A stretch of DNA of 64,000 nt, taken from IMG/VR virus record IMGVR_UViG_3300048918_000175, positions 1-64,000 of that record; one strand, 5' to 3'. The stretch is from a virus. The notes beneath the pieces are model-generated. The model worked only from the letters and a program-made list of their open reading frames with translations, had not been told where the DNA came from and ran no database searches. The translations under genes were made by a program, and so were the position numbers. This document shows, in pieces, positions 52,593 to 61,278 of this stretch; within the stretch, counting starts at the first letter, position 1, and each line of letters starts with the position of its first letter.

Positions 52593-54460
52593 TAGTTGAC
52601 CTCGCAGCCACCGCCGCCGCAGGCGACTTCGCTCTGAAGTGTGGTGTTGTCATGGATTTCAACCACGTTGTCGAGGTTGATGCCATGTAGTCCCTTGACC
52701 AGTTCATGGTACTCGTCTTCCGTAATATCCTCGAATGGTGCCTGAATGTACGAGTGATCCGAGAACGGAAGCACCGAAAGTGCCGTGAAGTCCTCGCGAT
52801 TGTTCCACATCCATTCACCTACTTCTTCCCACTCACCTGGCTTGATCGTCACGGTCGTTGAGACGTTATTCTTGTTCGCACCCTTTCTGTGTCCAGGCTT
52901 GATCCACTCGCGATAGACCTGCGAGACGCGGGCGAGCAAGTCAAGGGCCGATTCAGACCGCGTGATAGCACCCTTCGGTGCAGCAATCGGCACTGAGATG
53001 ACTGCCTGCTTGTTCGGCTTGAAGTATTCATCCTCAAGCAACTCTGGGTGGTTGATCGCCAAGTACTGGTAGATGGCCTCATCCTTACCCACGCGAAGTC
53101 GACGGATGTAGTAATCCGAGTGCCATGCGTGAATGCCCGATGACGTGCCGAGGACAAGCGATGACGTTCCTTCGGGCTTCACGGTCGTGCACCGTGCTGC
53201 AGGATTAATACCGAGCAATGCTGCCACGCGCGCGTTCTCTTCCTTCACGACGTTTGCTGCCTTCTTCATGTCGAGATTGAGAACCGTACCCGATGCGATA
53301 CCCGTCATGGATACGCCGATCAATGCTTCCTTCTCGGTGACGCGCTTCCATACGTCGCGGAGATAGTGAAAGTCCGTGTAGCTCGCCTGAAGTGTGGCGA
53401 TGAACGATGCCGACTTGGCACGCGCTTCGAGGTCTTCCTGACTCTCAAGATTCCCCGCGTCAATTGTCACGAGGTTACAGAACTGGAAGGGGCGTAGCGA
53501 AATCTCTGCGCAGGGGTTGAGACCCCAATCCTTGTCGTTCGTGAAGAAGAAGCCTGGCTCACCTGAACCTGATGCTTCGATCTTCTTCCAGAGTTCAATG
53601 AACACATCCTTCTCAATCTTGTGTCTCAGGATGACCGCTGAGTTGTTCGCACGGCCGCGTGCAGGATAGAGCTCCCACCAGTTGCTGAACTTGCATGTCA
53701 ACATCTCCTCGTCATCCAGATCGAACAAGGCGATCATGGCAGAACGACGAATGCCACCTGCAAGCACCGCATCGGCGATGTAGCAGTTAATGTCATGCAC
53801 TTCCAGCGTGGTCAGCTTCTCGTCAGTTTTCTTGCGGTCAAGGATCTTCTGGATGTTGTGTAGACAATCCTTGAGCGGTTCGGGTCCCGGTGCCTTGCCG
53901 CCCGATGTGATGAGTGAGGCACCCTTCGGGCGAATGTCGGTGAAGTCGAATACGGGAATGGGTTTCCCTGCGAAATACGCCTTCATGAGCATCTTGATTG
54001 CATCCGCCCAGCCTTCGATTGAGTCACCAATGAGATAACGACGCTTCTGCCGTTCTGGAGTTGGTGCCGTGATCGCAGGGAGTTTCTCGACGTGATGCCG
54101 CTGGACTGAATATCCGACGCCCGTACCCGAGAGCAGAAGGAACATCAACTCACTGAATGCCGCATAGTGGTCGATCGGCATGAAAGCGCAGTTGTACAGG
54201 CGAACGTTGTTGATTTCTACCGGGCGTCCCGCAAATTGAAACGAGCGCATCGACGGTAGCACCTTCTTGTCATATACCATCTGATATGCAGACTCAATCT
54301 CCGCGGCGTGCTGCGGAAACTTCAAGAGATGCATATGCCTATTTCGGTGTGTGAGGTCAACCCAATTCTCTCGTCGCTCAAGCTTCGGTAGAAACTTGGC
54401 ATACTTCATGTGAGTGGTGATATCCGAGAGAATGTCTACAGCTACAGCAGAGTCAGGCAC
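52592..54460 (-). CDS. nrdJ: Class II (B12-dependent) ribonucleotide reductase
   Basis: 622 residues. RLYNCAFMPI and LLLSGTGVGYSVQ, the active-site NPCAEISL, and the C-terminal redox pair CGGGGCEVN are features of monomeric RTPR-type class II enzymes. Makes deoxynucleotides in the presence or absence of oxygen using adenosylcobalamin. Size is slightly below that of Lactobacillus RTPR. Thioredoxin follows at once, ThyX and a MazG-like gene are nearby. Confidence 0.88.
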   Translation of the reverse strand: MPDSAVAVDILSDITTHMKYAKFLPKLERRENWVDLTHRNRHMHLLKFPQHAAEIESAYQMVYDKKVLPSMRSFQFAGRPVEINNVRLYNCAFMPIDHYAAFSELMFLLLSGTGVGYSVQRHHVEKLPAITAPTPERQKRRYLIGDSIEGWADAIKMLMKAYFAGKPIPVFDFTDIRPKGASLITSGGKAPGPEPLKDCLHNIQKILDRKKTDEKLTTLEVHDINCYIADAVLAGGIRRSAMIALFDLDDEEMLTCKFSNWWELYPARGRANNSAVILRHKIEKDVFIELWKKIEASGSGEPGFFFTNDKDWGLNPCAEISLRPFQFCNLVTIDAGNLESQEDLEARAKSASFIATLQASYTDFHYLRDVWKRVTEKEALIGVSMTGIASGTVLNLDMKKAANVVKEENARVAALLGINPAARCTTVKPEGTSSLVLGTSSGIHAWHSDYYIRRLRVGKDEAIYQYLAINHPELLEDEYFKPNKQAVISVPIAAPKGAITRSESALDLLARVSQVYREWIKPGHRKGANKNNVSTTVTIKPGEWEEVGEWMWNNREDFTALSVLPFSDHSYIQAPFEDITEDEYHELVKGLHGINLDNVVEIHDNTTLQSEVACGGGGCEVN

Positions 54461-54462
54461 GG

Positions 54463-54861
54463 TTACTCCTTTGCAAGTCCAAGTGCTTTGGCGATGTTCG
54501 GCTTAAAATACGTGTCCGGCTTGAGAATCTTTCCGTCGTCGCGACGAATGACCTTTCCATCAACGGTCTTCGACATATTGGACGCGCGAATCTCATCCCA
54601 TACCGGACTGATATTTATACCGAGGGCGTTGCAGAGCCCGAGCACAACCCAGATGAGGTCCCCCGCACCGTCGGCGACACCCACGATGTTGCCAGCGTCC
54701 CATTCGTCCATGAGTTCCGTGAACTCTTCCTCGACCAACGCCCTGTAGAGAATGGCGAGATGCGACGGTGGCTCAAGGCCAGAATCGCCGACGGTGTGAC
54801 GTGTTGCCTGTCCGCACACTTCTTGAAATGTGCGGACGTCTTCCTGGAGTTGGTTCTTCAT
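54463..54861 (-). CDS. MazG-like nucleotide pyrophosphohydrolase
   Basis: 132 residues from the ATG at 54861. LVEEEFTELMDEW and VGVADGAGDLIWVVLGLCNA contain the E-x-x-E and D-x-x-x-D metal sites of the all-alpha NTP pyrophosphohydrolases; the end GKVIRRDDGKILKPDTYFKP is typical of the PRA-PH-like phage group. Likely controls dNTP pools or removes odd nucleotides. Confidence 0.78.
   Translation of the reverse strand: MKNQLQEDVRTFQEVCGQATRHTVGDSGLEPPSHLAILYRALVEEEFTELMDEWDAGNIVGVADGAGDLIWVVLGLCNALGINISPVWDEIRASNMSKTVDGKVIRRDDGKILKPDTYFKPNIAKALGLAKE
54612..54619 (-). promoter_or_regulatory. Late-promoter octamer TATAAATA inside coding sequence
   Basis: Exact match on the minus strand, within the MazG-like gene and about 150 bases before nrdJ. 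It may be fortuitous. Confidence 0.4.
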
Positions 54862-55220
54862 TCGATGACAAGGGTGAGAGACTTGACGACAGCGCGGAAC
54901 AGGTAATCCTTCCGCTTCTGCTCGGGTGGGAGTTGGTCGTACGGAACAATGCACGGATGCGTCTTGAAGCCTTCGCTCTTGGTGGGACCGTATACCCAGC
55001 CGCCAGCAACCTTGAAGTCAACCCACGACTGGTGTTGATCTTCTGCGGTGAGCGCAGAGCCATCAAGGTACTTGCGAACGCCATCAATCGCAGAGTCGCG
55101 CTGCCAATCTGCCGCGTCTTCCCAGTCCTTCTGTGAGAAGTCGCCGAGTGATTCGCAGTATGCCTTGTTCGCCTGGTGCACAGTCCGCGCAATATCGTTG
55201 AGTTTGATTATGCTTTCCAT
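54858..55220 (-). CDS. RyR-domain protein
   Basis: 120 residues. SWVDFKVAGGWVYGPTKSEG then FKTHPCIVPYDQLPPEQKRK is the RyR-domain signature (GW.YG....K.HPc.vPYdeLP). In bacteria and phages such proteins are stand-alone; the proposed role is binding a nucleotide-derived ligand. Overlaps the next gene by four bases. Confidence 0.78.
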   Translation of the reverse strand: MESIIKLNDIARTVHQANKAYCESLGDFSQKDWEDAADWQRDSAIDGVRKYLDGSALTAEDQHQSWVDFKVAGGWVYGPTKSEGFKTHPCIVPYDQLPPEQKRKDYLFRAVVKSLTLVIE

Positions 55221-55223
55221 TTT

Positions 55224-56063
55224 TTAGATTTTCGTGTAGGGAGTTTTGTACTCAGTGATCCAGTCGAGGTCTTGTCCCACTGTCTTGATGTAGTCCTCAA
55301 AGTAGACAGGTGCAAGTGGCTGGAGTGCTTCAAAGATTGCTTCTGCGAGACGACGAATCTCGGGCTCGGCATGACGGTCAGAGCGTTGTTCGATGACGTT
55401 CCGCCACATGCGAAGACCTGCTGACCAGACACCCGCCGTCTCAAGACCGTTCGGGAGCACGTTTCGTGCCTTGCCTCGCGCCCACTTGCGAAGTGGCACA
55501 CCCTTGAGATTCTTGGGGTTCAGCTTCATCAACTGCTCAACATGTGCCTTATATATCTGGAAGTCATCGCGCGCCGCCTCAACCAAACCCGCGACGAGGT
55601 ACTGTTCAGCGTCGTATGGGGTAATGTCGGGGTGATAACTCTCGCCGTCGATCATGATCCAGTTGTTCTCCATGGTGAAGCCGTGCTTCTTCCAGAGTGC
55701 CGCGTAGTACGGCTCAAGCACGATGGAGCCCTCGCCATTCTCAAAGTCGGCATACCGGGTTGACTCTTGCGAGATGTTGAGACCATGGCGATTCAACTCA
55801 AGCGAGGCGGCACGCGTGATGCCTGAAATGTCGAGGACATATTGCATGTGTGCGAGAACCGAGCCGTGCTTCGATGACACAACGGCACGTTGGTTCGCGA
55901 GATTCGCACGCCCATCTTTACCCTTCGATCGGTAGCACCGCTTGGCGGCATACGCGCCGATCTTCTCGCCATCCGTACCGTCATCGGGGATGAGGAAGTC
56001 GGGATTCTCAATGAACTGCGGCTTTCCAATGACTCGGATTGTGGGTTTGGTTACGACTAGCAT
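55224..56063 (-). CDS. thyX: FAD-dependent thymidylate synthase
   Basis: 279 residues. The ThyX region HMQYVLDISGITRAASLELN then RHGLNISQESTRY is clear, with a matching C-terminal domain. It makes dTMP from dUMP using FAD. In the motif, the usual RHRH before LSxSQxSxRY is NRHG here, one residue out of register, so activity needs care. Confidence 0.82.
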   Translation of the reverse strand: MLVVTKPTIRVIGKPQFIENPDFLIPDDGTDGEKIGAYAAKRCYRSKGKDGRANLANQRAVVSSKHGSVLAHMQYVLDISGITRAASLELNRHGLNISQESTRYADFENGEGSIVLEPYYAALWKKHGFTMENNWIMIDGESYHPDITPYDAEQYLVAGLVEAARDDFQIYKAHVEQLMKLNPKNLKGVPLRKWARGKARNVLPNGLETAGVWSAGLRMWRNVIEQRSDRHAEPEIRRLAEAIFEALQPLAPVYFEDYIKTVGQDLDWITEYKTPYTKI

Positions 56064-56536
56064 TCATCATCTCCTTTCTTCTGTAGATATGCCTGTACTT
56101 GTGTGGTCATGATTGCTGCGAGTTCCGCCTCACGATCTAGCCCAGCGACTCCGTATAGCGCAACGACGAAATCGTGATCCACGCCCGCGTGCGTCTTGAC
56201 CCCATCAAGGACGATCACCTTTCTCGGCCCCGACTCATACGAGAACTCATGCTGGAAGGTTACGGTGTGGGCGGGGAAGTTCTTGCGCAAGGCCTGGAGT
56301 AGAAGTTCACCCCGCACCTCCTCGCGAAGGATGGCGGCAAGTTCTGCATCGGGATCCATGCCGAATACCTTCTTCACCTCAACATCGAGATTGTAGAAGA
56401 TCCTAGTTTGCTTCCCGTCAATCACCAACACGTTTCTCGGGTAAAACGAGTTTGGATCGGGTGTGGTTTCTACAAAGTCGAATGTGTGATTCGGAAACTC
56501 GTGCCGCAAATCACGAAGTACATAGTTTGCTTCCAT
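56057..56536 (-). CDS. Two-repeat hypothetical protein
   Basis: 159 residues made of two similar halves: L.HEFPNHTFDFVE, NVLVIDGKQTR, DAELAAILREEV and then LRKNFPAHTVTFQH, KVIVLDGVKTH, EAELAAIMTTQV. A single related unit begins the 45282 protein. Unknown domain, unknown function. Confidence 0.65.
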   Translation of the reverse strand: MEANYVLRDLRHEFPNHTFDFVETTPDPNSFYPRNVLVIDGKQTRIFYNLDVEVKKVFGMDPDAELAAILREEVRGELLLQALRKNFPAHTVTFQHEFSYESGPRKVIVLDGVKTHAGVDHDFVVALYGVAGLDREAELAAIMTTQVQAYLQKKGDDEC

Positions 56537-57411
56537 TAGTCATTCCTCAATGAGTTCAGTGGGACAGCCCTTTGATTTAGCATAGGTAAGCATGTCGCGA
56601 GTTCCCTTCGACTCAGCAAAGTGATGATGGAAGGCGATGACCAAATCCGGGGTCTCGGTGTCAAACATATGCCTGTTTCTAATAGGACCCGCTCCTCGTC
56701 GATACCTAGCCCAGTCGGCTGGATATTCTCGAACGTCAAATCCCAAGACGGTACCCATAGCTCCCGCAAGAGTGTCAACTCCCCGGGCCCCACCGTGTAC
56801 CAGAATGGTGCCGTTCGGAAACTCCATGAGCCGTTTGAGCATTGCCTCAGGATTGAACCCCTTTCGGTCCCCGGTAACGAGTATTTTGATTGCCATGATG
56901 TGTTCCATACCTCCCGAATAATGTCCTTGTTGATTTCTTCGGTGAGCATTCGCACCAACTCATCTTCAGCGTCGAATCCGTGATAGGCTTGAAGGTCTTG
57001 CGCGTGTTCAATCGTGTACGTTGCACAGAGCTTTGGGCGTTCGTGGAACGCCCAATACCACCTATCACGAACCTCATTCTTCTCAAACGTCTTGTAGAAC
57101 CAGTTCTTGAACCGATACTTGAGCAACCAGGCTTTGGAGCGAATGCGATTGCGAATACGACGAGGATGAAATTTATCATACCACTTCTCGGGGCGACGGC
57201 AGCATCCGGGTCCACAACGCCAGTCATCGTCGGGGTCTTGATAATCCTCGTCGTTGTCCTCGTTCTCTTCCTCTTCAGGGAGGAACTCGACACGGTCATC
57301 GTCACAACCCCAATCACCCCGCCCGTTCGGAAAGAGTTTGATGGGTTTCGCAGTCACCTGAGAACTGGTCATGACCACTTCAATGACAGGAACGTCTAAC
57401 AGTTTTTCCAT
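56536..57411 (-). CDS. Hypothetical protein, 3' half overlaps DUF2493 gene
   Basis: 291 residues. Acidic region FLPEEEENEDNDEDYQDPDD then CGPGCCRRPEKWYDKFHPRR and a basic/aromatic stretch. From about residue 172 on it overlaps, in another frame of the same strand, the whole DUF2493 gene. The final codon reads TAATG with the next gene, which favours a real end; yet the tail could be shadow sequence. Confidence 0.5.
   Translation of the reverse strand: MEKLLDVPVIEVVMTSSQVTAKPIKLFPNGRGDWGCDDDRVEFLPEEEENEDNDEDYQDPDDDWRCGPGCCRRPEKWYDKFHPRRIRNRIRSKAWLLKYRFKNWFYKTFEKNEVRDRWYWAFHERPKLCATYTIEHAQDLQAYHGFDAEDELVRMLTEEINKDIIREVWNTSWQSKYSLPGTERGSILRQCSNGSWSFRTAPFWYTVGPGELTLLRELWVPSWDLTFENIQPTGLGIDEERVLLETGICLTPRPRIWSSPSIITLLSRRELATCLPMLNQRAVPLNSLRND
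56540..56896 (-). CDS. DUF2493 (SLOG-fold) protein
   Basis: 118 residues from the ATG at 56896 (an ATG at 56908 is possible; a GGGAGG lies upstream of both). KILVTGDRKG, ILVHGGARGVDTLAG, YPADWARYRRGAGPIRNRHM and DLVIAFHHHF match DUF2493 (YspA-like). The SLOG fold binds nucleotide-derived ligands; role unknown. Confidence 0.78.
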   Translation of the reverse strand: MAIKILVTGDRKGFNPEAMLKRLMEFPNGTILVHGGARGVDTLAGAMGTVLGFDVREYPADWARYRRGAGPIRNRHMFDTETPDLVIAFHHHFAESKGTRDMLTYAKSKGCPTELIEE

Positions 57412-58418
57412 TGCGTCAGCGCCGCCTGGGCCATCAAGCCCTGATGTGTGTGTGCCTTGATGATTTCCGTCGGTCGCAACCCCGCAAGAACCATGTCGTT
57501 AATGTCCTTCTGTTCAATGCACGGCCAGATGCAGATCCGATACCCCTGCTCAACGAATCGCGAGTACGACTTCACCACCTCACGATTGCGTGGCTGATTG
57601 TCGAGCACCAGCGTGAACTGCTCACGATCCAAACCGAGTTCTTCAACCTTCGCGAAGGCAATCCCGTTCATGGCAATCGCATTCTCAACGAACAACGAGT
57701 CCATTGCACCTTCGGTCACGTAGACGTGCTCCGTGAGGTCAACGCGCTCCATCCCGAAGATCAAGGTGGAGTCCTCGATATTCTTGAGGAGGATGTACCG
57801 AGGCTCTTCGTTTCGGAGTGTGCGAAGGTTTAGCCCCGTCAGGCGCCCTTCACCGTCGAACAGTGGGAACATCAGCTTCGGTAGATCGCCCTTGAGCACA
57901 GACCGATCTTGATACTTCGCGGGCACGACGGAGAGCACATCCTCCACACGCGGAAGGAAGCGGAGTGTGTGAAACAGGTCGCGAGGGATTTGGCGCGCGA
58001 GACAGTACGCCACCGCCTCGTTGTCGTCGGGGAGTGTTGAGAGTCGCGGCGCGATGGCGTCAAGCGACATTTCACGATAGAGGGGAGCAGGCTCTCTGAA
58101 CGTCATCACCGGTTCGAACGCCGCATGTGCCTTGCCATTCTCACCCTTTGCGTATCGCTCAAACACATACTCCTTGTACAGGAGCGGATCGACCTCTTTC
58201 AGAAAGGTGCCGAAGTGGATTGAGCGATTGCAGTTATGGCACTTGTAGCTCAGGTCACCCTTTCCGCGATAGAAGAAGCCGCGCGCCTTATTCAGATTGG
58301 TCTTGGAGTCGCCGCACAGGATGCAACGACAATTCCAAAGGTACTCCGACTTCTTCTTGAACTTCGGCAGTCGTGCTGAAATCCGATTCAGGTACTTAAT
58401 GTCAATAAAAAGGCTCAA
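57396..58418 (-). CDS. 61: DNA primase (T4 gp61-like)
   Basis: 340 residues. N-terminal zinc-binding CRCILCGDS...YKCHNCNRS (about 30-65), a central domain, and the TOPRIM core HVYVTEGAMDSLF with a later TLVLDNQPRN. Order and length agree with T4 gp61, which makes pentaribonucleotide primers with the gp41 helicase. Confidence 0.85.
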   Translation of the reverse strand: MSLFIDIKYLNRISARLPKFKKKSEYLWNCRCILCGDSKTNLNKARGFFYRGKGDLSYKCHNCNRSIHFGTFLKEVDPLLYKEYVFERYAKGENGKAHAAFEPVMTFREPAPLYREMSLDAIAPRLSTLPDDNEAVAYCLARQIPRDLFHTLRFLPRVEDVLSVVPAKYQDRSVLKGDLPKLMFPLFDGEGRLTGLNLRTLRNEEPRYILLKNIEDSTLIFGMERVDLTEHVYVTEGAMDSLFVENAIAMNGIAFAKVEELGLDREQFTLVLDNQPRNREVVKSYSRFVEQGYRICIWPCIEQKDINDMVLAGLRPTEIIKAHTHQGLMAQAALTQWKNC

Positions 58419-58443
58419 GATAGCATCTCCTGTTATACAGAAA

Positions 58444-58472
58444 GATAACTACCTTGAGCACTTTTCGCAATG
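58444..58472 (-). promoter_or_regulatory. Promoter, TTGCGA / TATCTT
   Basis: 17-base spacing on the minus strand between the coiled-coil gene and primase. Serves 58418. Confidence 0.6.
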
Positions 58473-58491
58473 AATTTTAGCCTTCTTCGGC

Positions 58492-58974
58492 TTACTTCGT
58501 GAGTAGTTTAATCACCGAAGGCAGAAGTGGGAGCAGATTGGAGAGCATGAGGCCGAGCACAGTGCCGCCTCCGATCAAGAGCCAACGCCATTTCTCTAGT
58601 GCAGAGATACGATCGGCATTTTCATTAATCTTCTTCATGTTTGCCGTCTCCGAATCAGCCATCGTTTTCTTGAGATCCGAGATAGCGAGCATAATGCGCC
58701 CTTCCATTTCGGCTGATTGCTTGGAGAGGTTTGACGACAGATCCTTAATTTCGGTCTGTGTGTCCTCGCGGCGTGACTCTACGAGGTCGTAGAGATCCTG
58801 GTCTGTGTTTGCGTGAGCAGCCAAGCGTTCTTCATGCACGGCCAGCATCCTCGAAATACCGTTAGCAACATCACCGATCTTGGCGATTGCATCGTCAAGA
58901 CGTGTGAACAGACCTGTAATTTGCTGGACGTCCCGCTTGAGCACGGCGACGTCGGTTTCAACTTCCGTGTTCAT
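58492..58974 (-). CDS. Coiled-coil protein with C-terminal membrane helix
   Basis: 160 residues. Long heptad-rich helix (residues 1-125), then WRWLLIGGGTVLGLMLSNLL near the C terminus. Similar in layout to XhlA-type and phage holin-associated proteins. Possible lysis or membrane-scaffold role. Confidence 0.65.
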   Translation of the reverse strand: MNTEVETDVAVLKRDVQQITGLFTRLDDAIAKIGDVANGISRMLAVHEERLAAHANTDQDLYDLVESRREDTQTEIKDLSSNLSKQSAEMEGRIMLAISDLKKTMADSETANMKKINENADRISALEKWRWLLIGGGTVLGLMLSNLLPLLPSVIKLLTK

Positions 58975-59828
58975 TAGGACTCCTTATGTTCGTTCAGGTT
59001 CTTGTTGACCACGTACGGCTTACCCTCAAGAAACGCCATGAGTTCATCGAAGGTGAGAGACGTTTGCTTTGTCCCAATATCTTCACCCACCTGATCGGCC
59101 GCCTTCCAACGATGGTGTCCGTCGGCGATGTAGTCGTCAGCGGTAGTGATGATATCCTTCGACTTGTACGACCCATCAGCGCACATCTTATCAACCTTTT
59201 CCTGGTTGAAGTGCTTCTGGGTTGGGGTTAGTTCCGTCGTCTTGCGTCTCCGGGCGAGGATCGTGTGCCCGGAGTTTTCGAGGTCTTCCTTGAATGCGTT
59301 GAAGTCAGAGAGTTGTGGCAGTTCCTTTCGCGACAATTCGCCTTCTAGCGCAGCTTCCTTGAGTGTGTCCCGTCGCAGCAACTTGCGCTGCCGCTTCTTA
59401 CTGACAACGGGCTCGGTCTCAAGATCCTGAACGTTTGCAGTGGTTGTTCCAGCAACGCCGCCCTCACCTTCTTCGGCAAGAGACCGGAATGATCTATAAC
59501 CATATTTAGTGATTTGCGTCACGTCGATGAGGTCCAATTCTTCAGCAAGAATTTCCTCATCGCCTTCCTCATAATGTTCCCGCACAAGCGAAACCGCACG
59601 CTTGAGCAGGTCAGTGTGAACTGAGGACGTATCGAGGAGTTGCTTGACCCGGAACACGAGGCGATCGAGGAGCGTGTATGCATCCTTCTCAGCGTCGGTT
59701 CGGGGCTCGCGAATCAACTTACCCTGCGAGTCGATAATGCCTAGCTTGAAGGCAGGCGTCCCCCGAAATGGGGTCGTCAGCAACGTCAGAATGCGATAGG
59801 CAAGAACTGAATCGACAAGACGGGACAT
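58974..59828 (-). CDS. Protein with ParB/Srx-like C-terminal domain
   Basis: 284 residues. N-terminal LAYRILTLLTTPFRGTPAFK then LGIIDSQGKL is a segment conserved in T4-like phages. C-terminal DDYIADGHHRWKAADQVGED contains the D-G-H-H-R-x-x-A motif of ParB/sulfiredoxin-type domains. May be a kinase or nuclease of the ParB-like superfamily; untested. Confidence 0.68.
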   Translation of the reverse strand: MSRLVDSVLAYRILTLLTTPFRGTPAFKLGIIDSQGKLIREPRTDAEKDAYTLLDRLVFRVKQLLDTSSVHTDLLKRAVSLVREHYEEGDEEILAEELDLIDVTQITKYGYRSFRSLAEEGEGGVAGTTTANVQDLETEPVVSKKRQRKLLRRDTLKEAALEGELSRKELPQLSDFNAFKEDLENSGHTILARRRKTTELTPTQKHFNQEKVDKMCADGSYKSKDIITTADDYIADGHHRWKAADQVGEDIGTKQTSLTFDELMAFLEGKPYVVNKNLNEHKES

Positions 59829-60220
59829 TAGATGCTTCGCAGCGTGGTTACGATACCCGTATCGAGGCCGACGTTGACCTCAGGCACCTCTCCTTCGATG
59901 ACGTAGCCATCGGGGAGATAGTTGAGAAAGACAAGAAACGTTTTCAGTTGTGGCCAATATTGCCTGTCGATCTTGAAGAACAACAGAGGAACAGTGGCCA
60001 CCCCGAATACGTTATAGAGCGAGATGATATGGTTCAGCAACAACCGTTCCTGCAACACACCCGACTTCTGGTACTTGTTGAGGAGGCGCTTAATGTAGGT
60101 AAAGCGTGCGAGATCCTCCTCGAAATCTACCATCCCCAGACAGTGCGGGTTGTGGTAGTGCTGCATTGCCCACATGAAGAAATTTTCCTCATTGAGTCGA
60201 ATTGTTGATACCATGCTCAC
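59828..60220 (-). CDS. Conserved T4-like phage protein
   Basis: 130 residues. FFMWAMQHYHNPHCLGMVDF then EEDLARFTYIKRLLNKY and RLLLNHIISLYNVFG follow a pattern I recall from T4-like phages (hypothetical family). Function unknown. Confidence 0.65.
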   Translation of the reverse strand: MSMVSTIRLNEENFFMWAMQHYHNPHCLGMVDFEEDLARFTYIKRLLNKYQKSGVLQERLLLNHIISLYNVFGVATVPLLFFKIDRQYWPQLKTFLVFLNYLPDGYVIEGEVPEVNVGLDTGIVTTLRSI

Positions 60221-60232
60221 CTACTGTAGAAG

Positions 60233-60703
60233 TTACCCAGCAGATCCCCATGAAGATCCAAAGCCACCGATCGGGTACCACTTTGTTCCGATCCACATGA
60301 GAAAGATTGACGCCATTGCGGGCACGTCGAGCGAGGTTCCTTGGCTAGCGATGTTATCGCCTTGCAGCGAGATATCACCGGATCCACCGAGGTGAAGAAT
60401 GATCTTCAACTGGCCCTCGACCGTACCATCGTCAATACTTAGTACGTTCTGCAGGCTGTTGTCAGCGGTGTAGGTGGTGAGCACGGTCAACGAATTGACC
60501 GTGCCTGTATTTGCGATAGTCTGTGACGGTGTGTCGAGGGCGACCAAGCCTCCGAAGCGGACCAGTGCATTCGGGAGGCTTGCCAGAAACGTTGCGAGCG
60601 CGATGCGAACCGACACTCCATTCTGGATGAGATAAAGCTGGTCGGCGGGGCTCAGAGGCCCCGCCGGATCCATCGCCGACACTTTTGTGCCGAGTTCCTG
60701 CAT
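60233..60703 (-). CDS. Putative structural protein
   Basis: 156 residues, beta-rich and Ser/Thr/Gly-rich, with DGTVEGQLKIILHLGGSGDI and a Gly/Ser tail IGGFGSSWGSAG. Looks like a tail-fibre or decoration protein part. Starts on the base where the upstream gene stops. Confidence 0.55.
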   Translation of the reverse strand: MQELGTKVSAMDPAGPLSPADQLYLIQNGVSVRIALATFLASLPNALVRFGGLVALDTPSQTIANTGTVNSLTVLTTYTADNSLQNVLSIDDGTVEGQLKIILHLGGSGDISLQGDNIASQGTSLDVPAMASIFLMWIGTKWYPIGGFGSSWGSAG

Positions 60704-61230
60704 TACGTTACCGTGAGCGGAGCGGTAGCGGACACGAGACCTGCGGACGTCATGGTAAGTACAGCGGAGCCTGCAACGCTCTGCGCGAGACCCGTGAAGG
60801 TAGCGACACCTGCGACCGCTGCCTGCGTCAACGTACCACTGAGTGTGGCCAAGCTAGACGAGAGGACAACCGACGCGGTGCTTGACGTGTTGAGATTGCC
60901 GTGTGCGTCGAGAATGTGAACGACGACGGTGAAAGACACCGCGTGTACGACAGATGCCGGGACGGTGAAGGCCTGGAGACTGTAGGCAGCACCGAAGTCC
61001 GGAAGGATCGAGTCGTCGGCATTGGTGTCAACTGTATCAGTCGGAGGCGACTTCATTGCAACAAGCGTTTCAAACGTGCGGCGCGAGCCGATCGTGCGGG
61101 TATAGACCCAACCTGGATGGGCAATACCGGGTGTGACGCCGACTTCTGTAGCGTCGGCACCAAGAATCTGGGCAGCGAGCTTCGTCGTGTCCTGTGTCTT
61201 GGGCTTTGCCGTTCGGCTGTTCATGGACAT
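60703..61230 (-). CDS. Structural protein with Ig-like (BIG) domain
   Basis: 175 residues. VHILDAHGNLNTSSTASVVL and GTLTQAAVAGVATFTGLAQS are typical of Ig-like/invasin-type domains, following an N-terminal attachment region. Probably a decoration or tail protein. Late-promoter octamer at 61264 upstream. Confidence 0.7.
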   Translation of the reverse strand: MSMNSRTAKPKTQDTTKLAAQILGADATEVGVTPGIAHPGWVYTRTIGSRRTFETLVAMKSPPTDTVDTNADDSILPDFGAAYSLQAFTVPASVVHAVSFTVVVHILDAHGNLNTSSTASVVLSSSLATLSGTLTQAAVAGVATFTGLAQSVAGSAVLTMTSAGLVSATAPLTVT

Positions 61231-61263
61231 GGGTGATTCTCCTAAAGTAAAGTGGATTACTTC

Positions 61264-61271
61264 TATTTATG
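61264..61271 (-). promoter_or_regulatory. Late-promoter octamer CATAAATA
   Basis: One mismatch to TATAAATA, in the gap before the gene starting at 61230, with AGGAG before the ATG downstream. Confidence 0.5.
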
Positions 61272-61278
61272 CTTTCGG

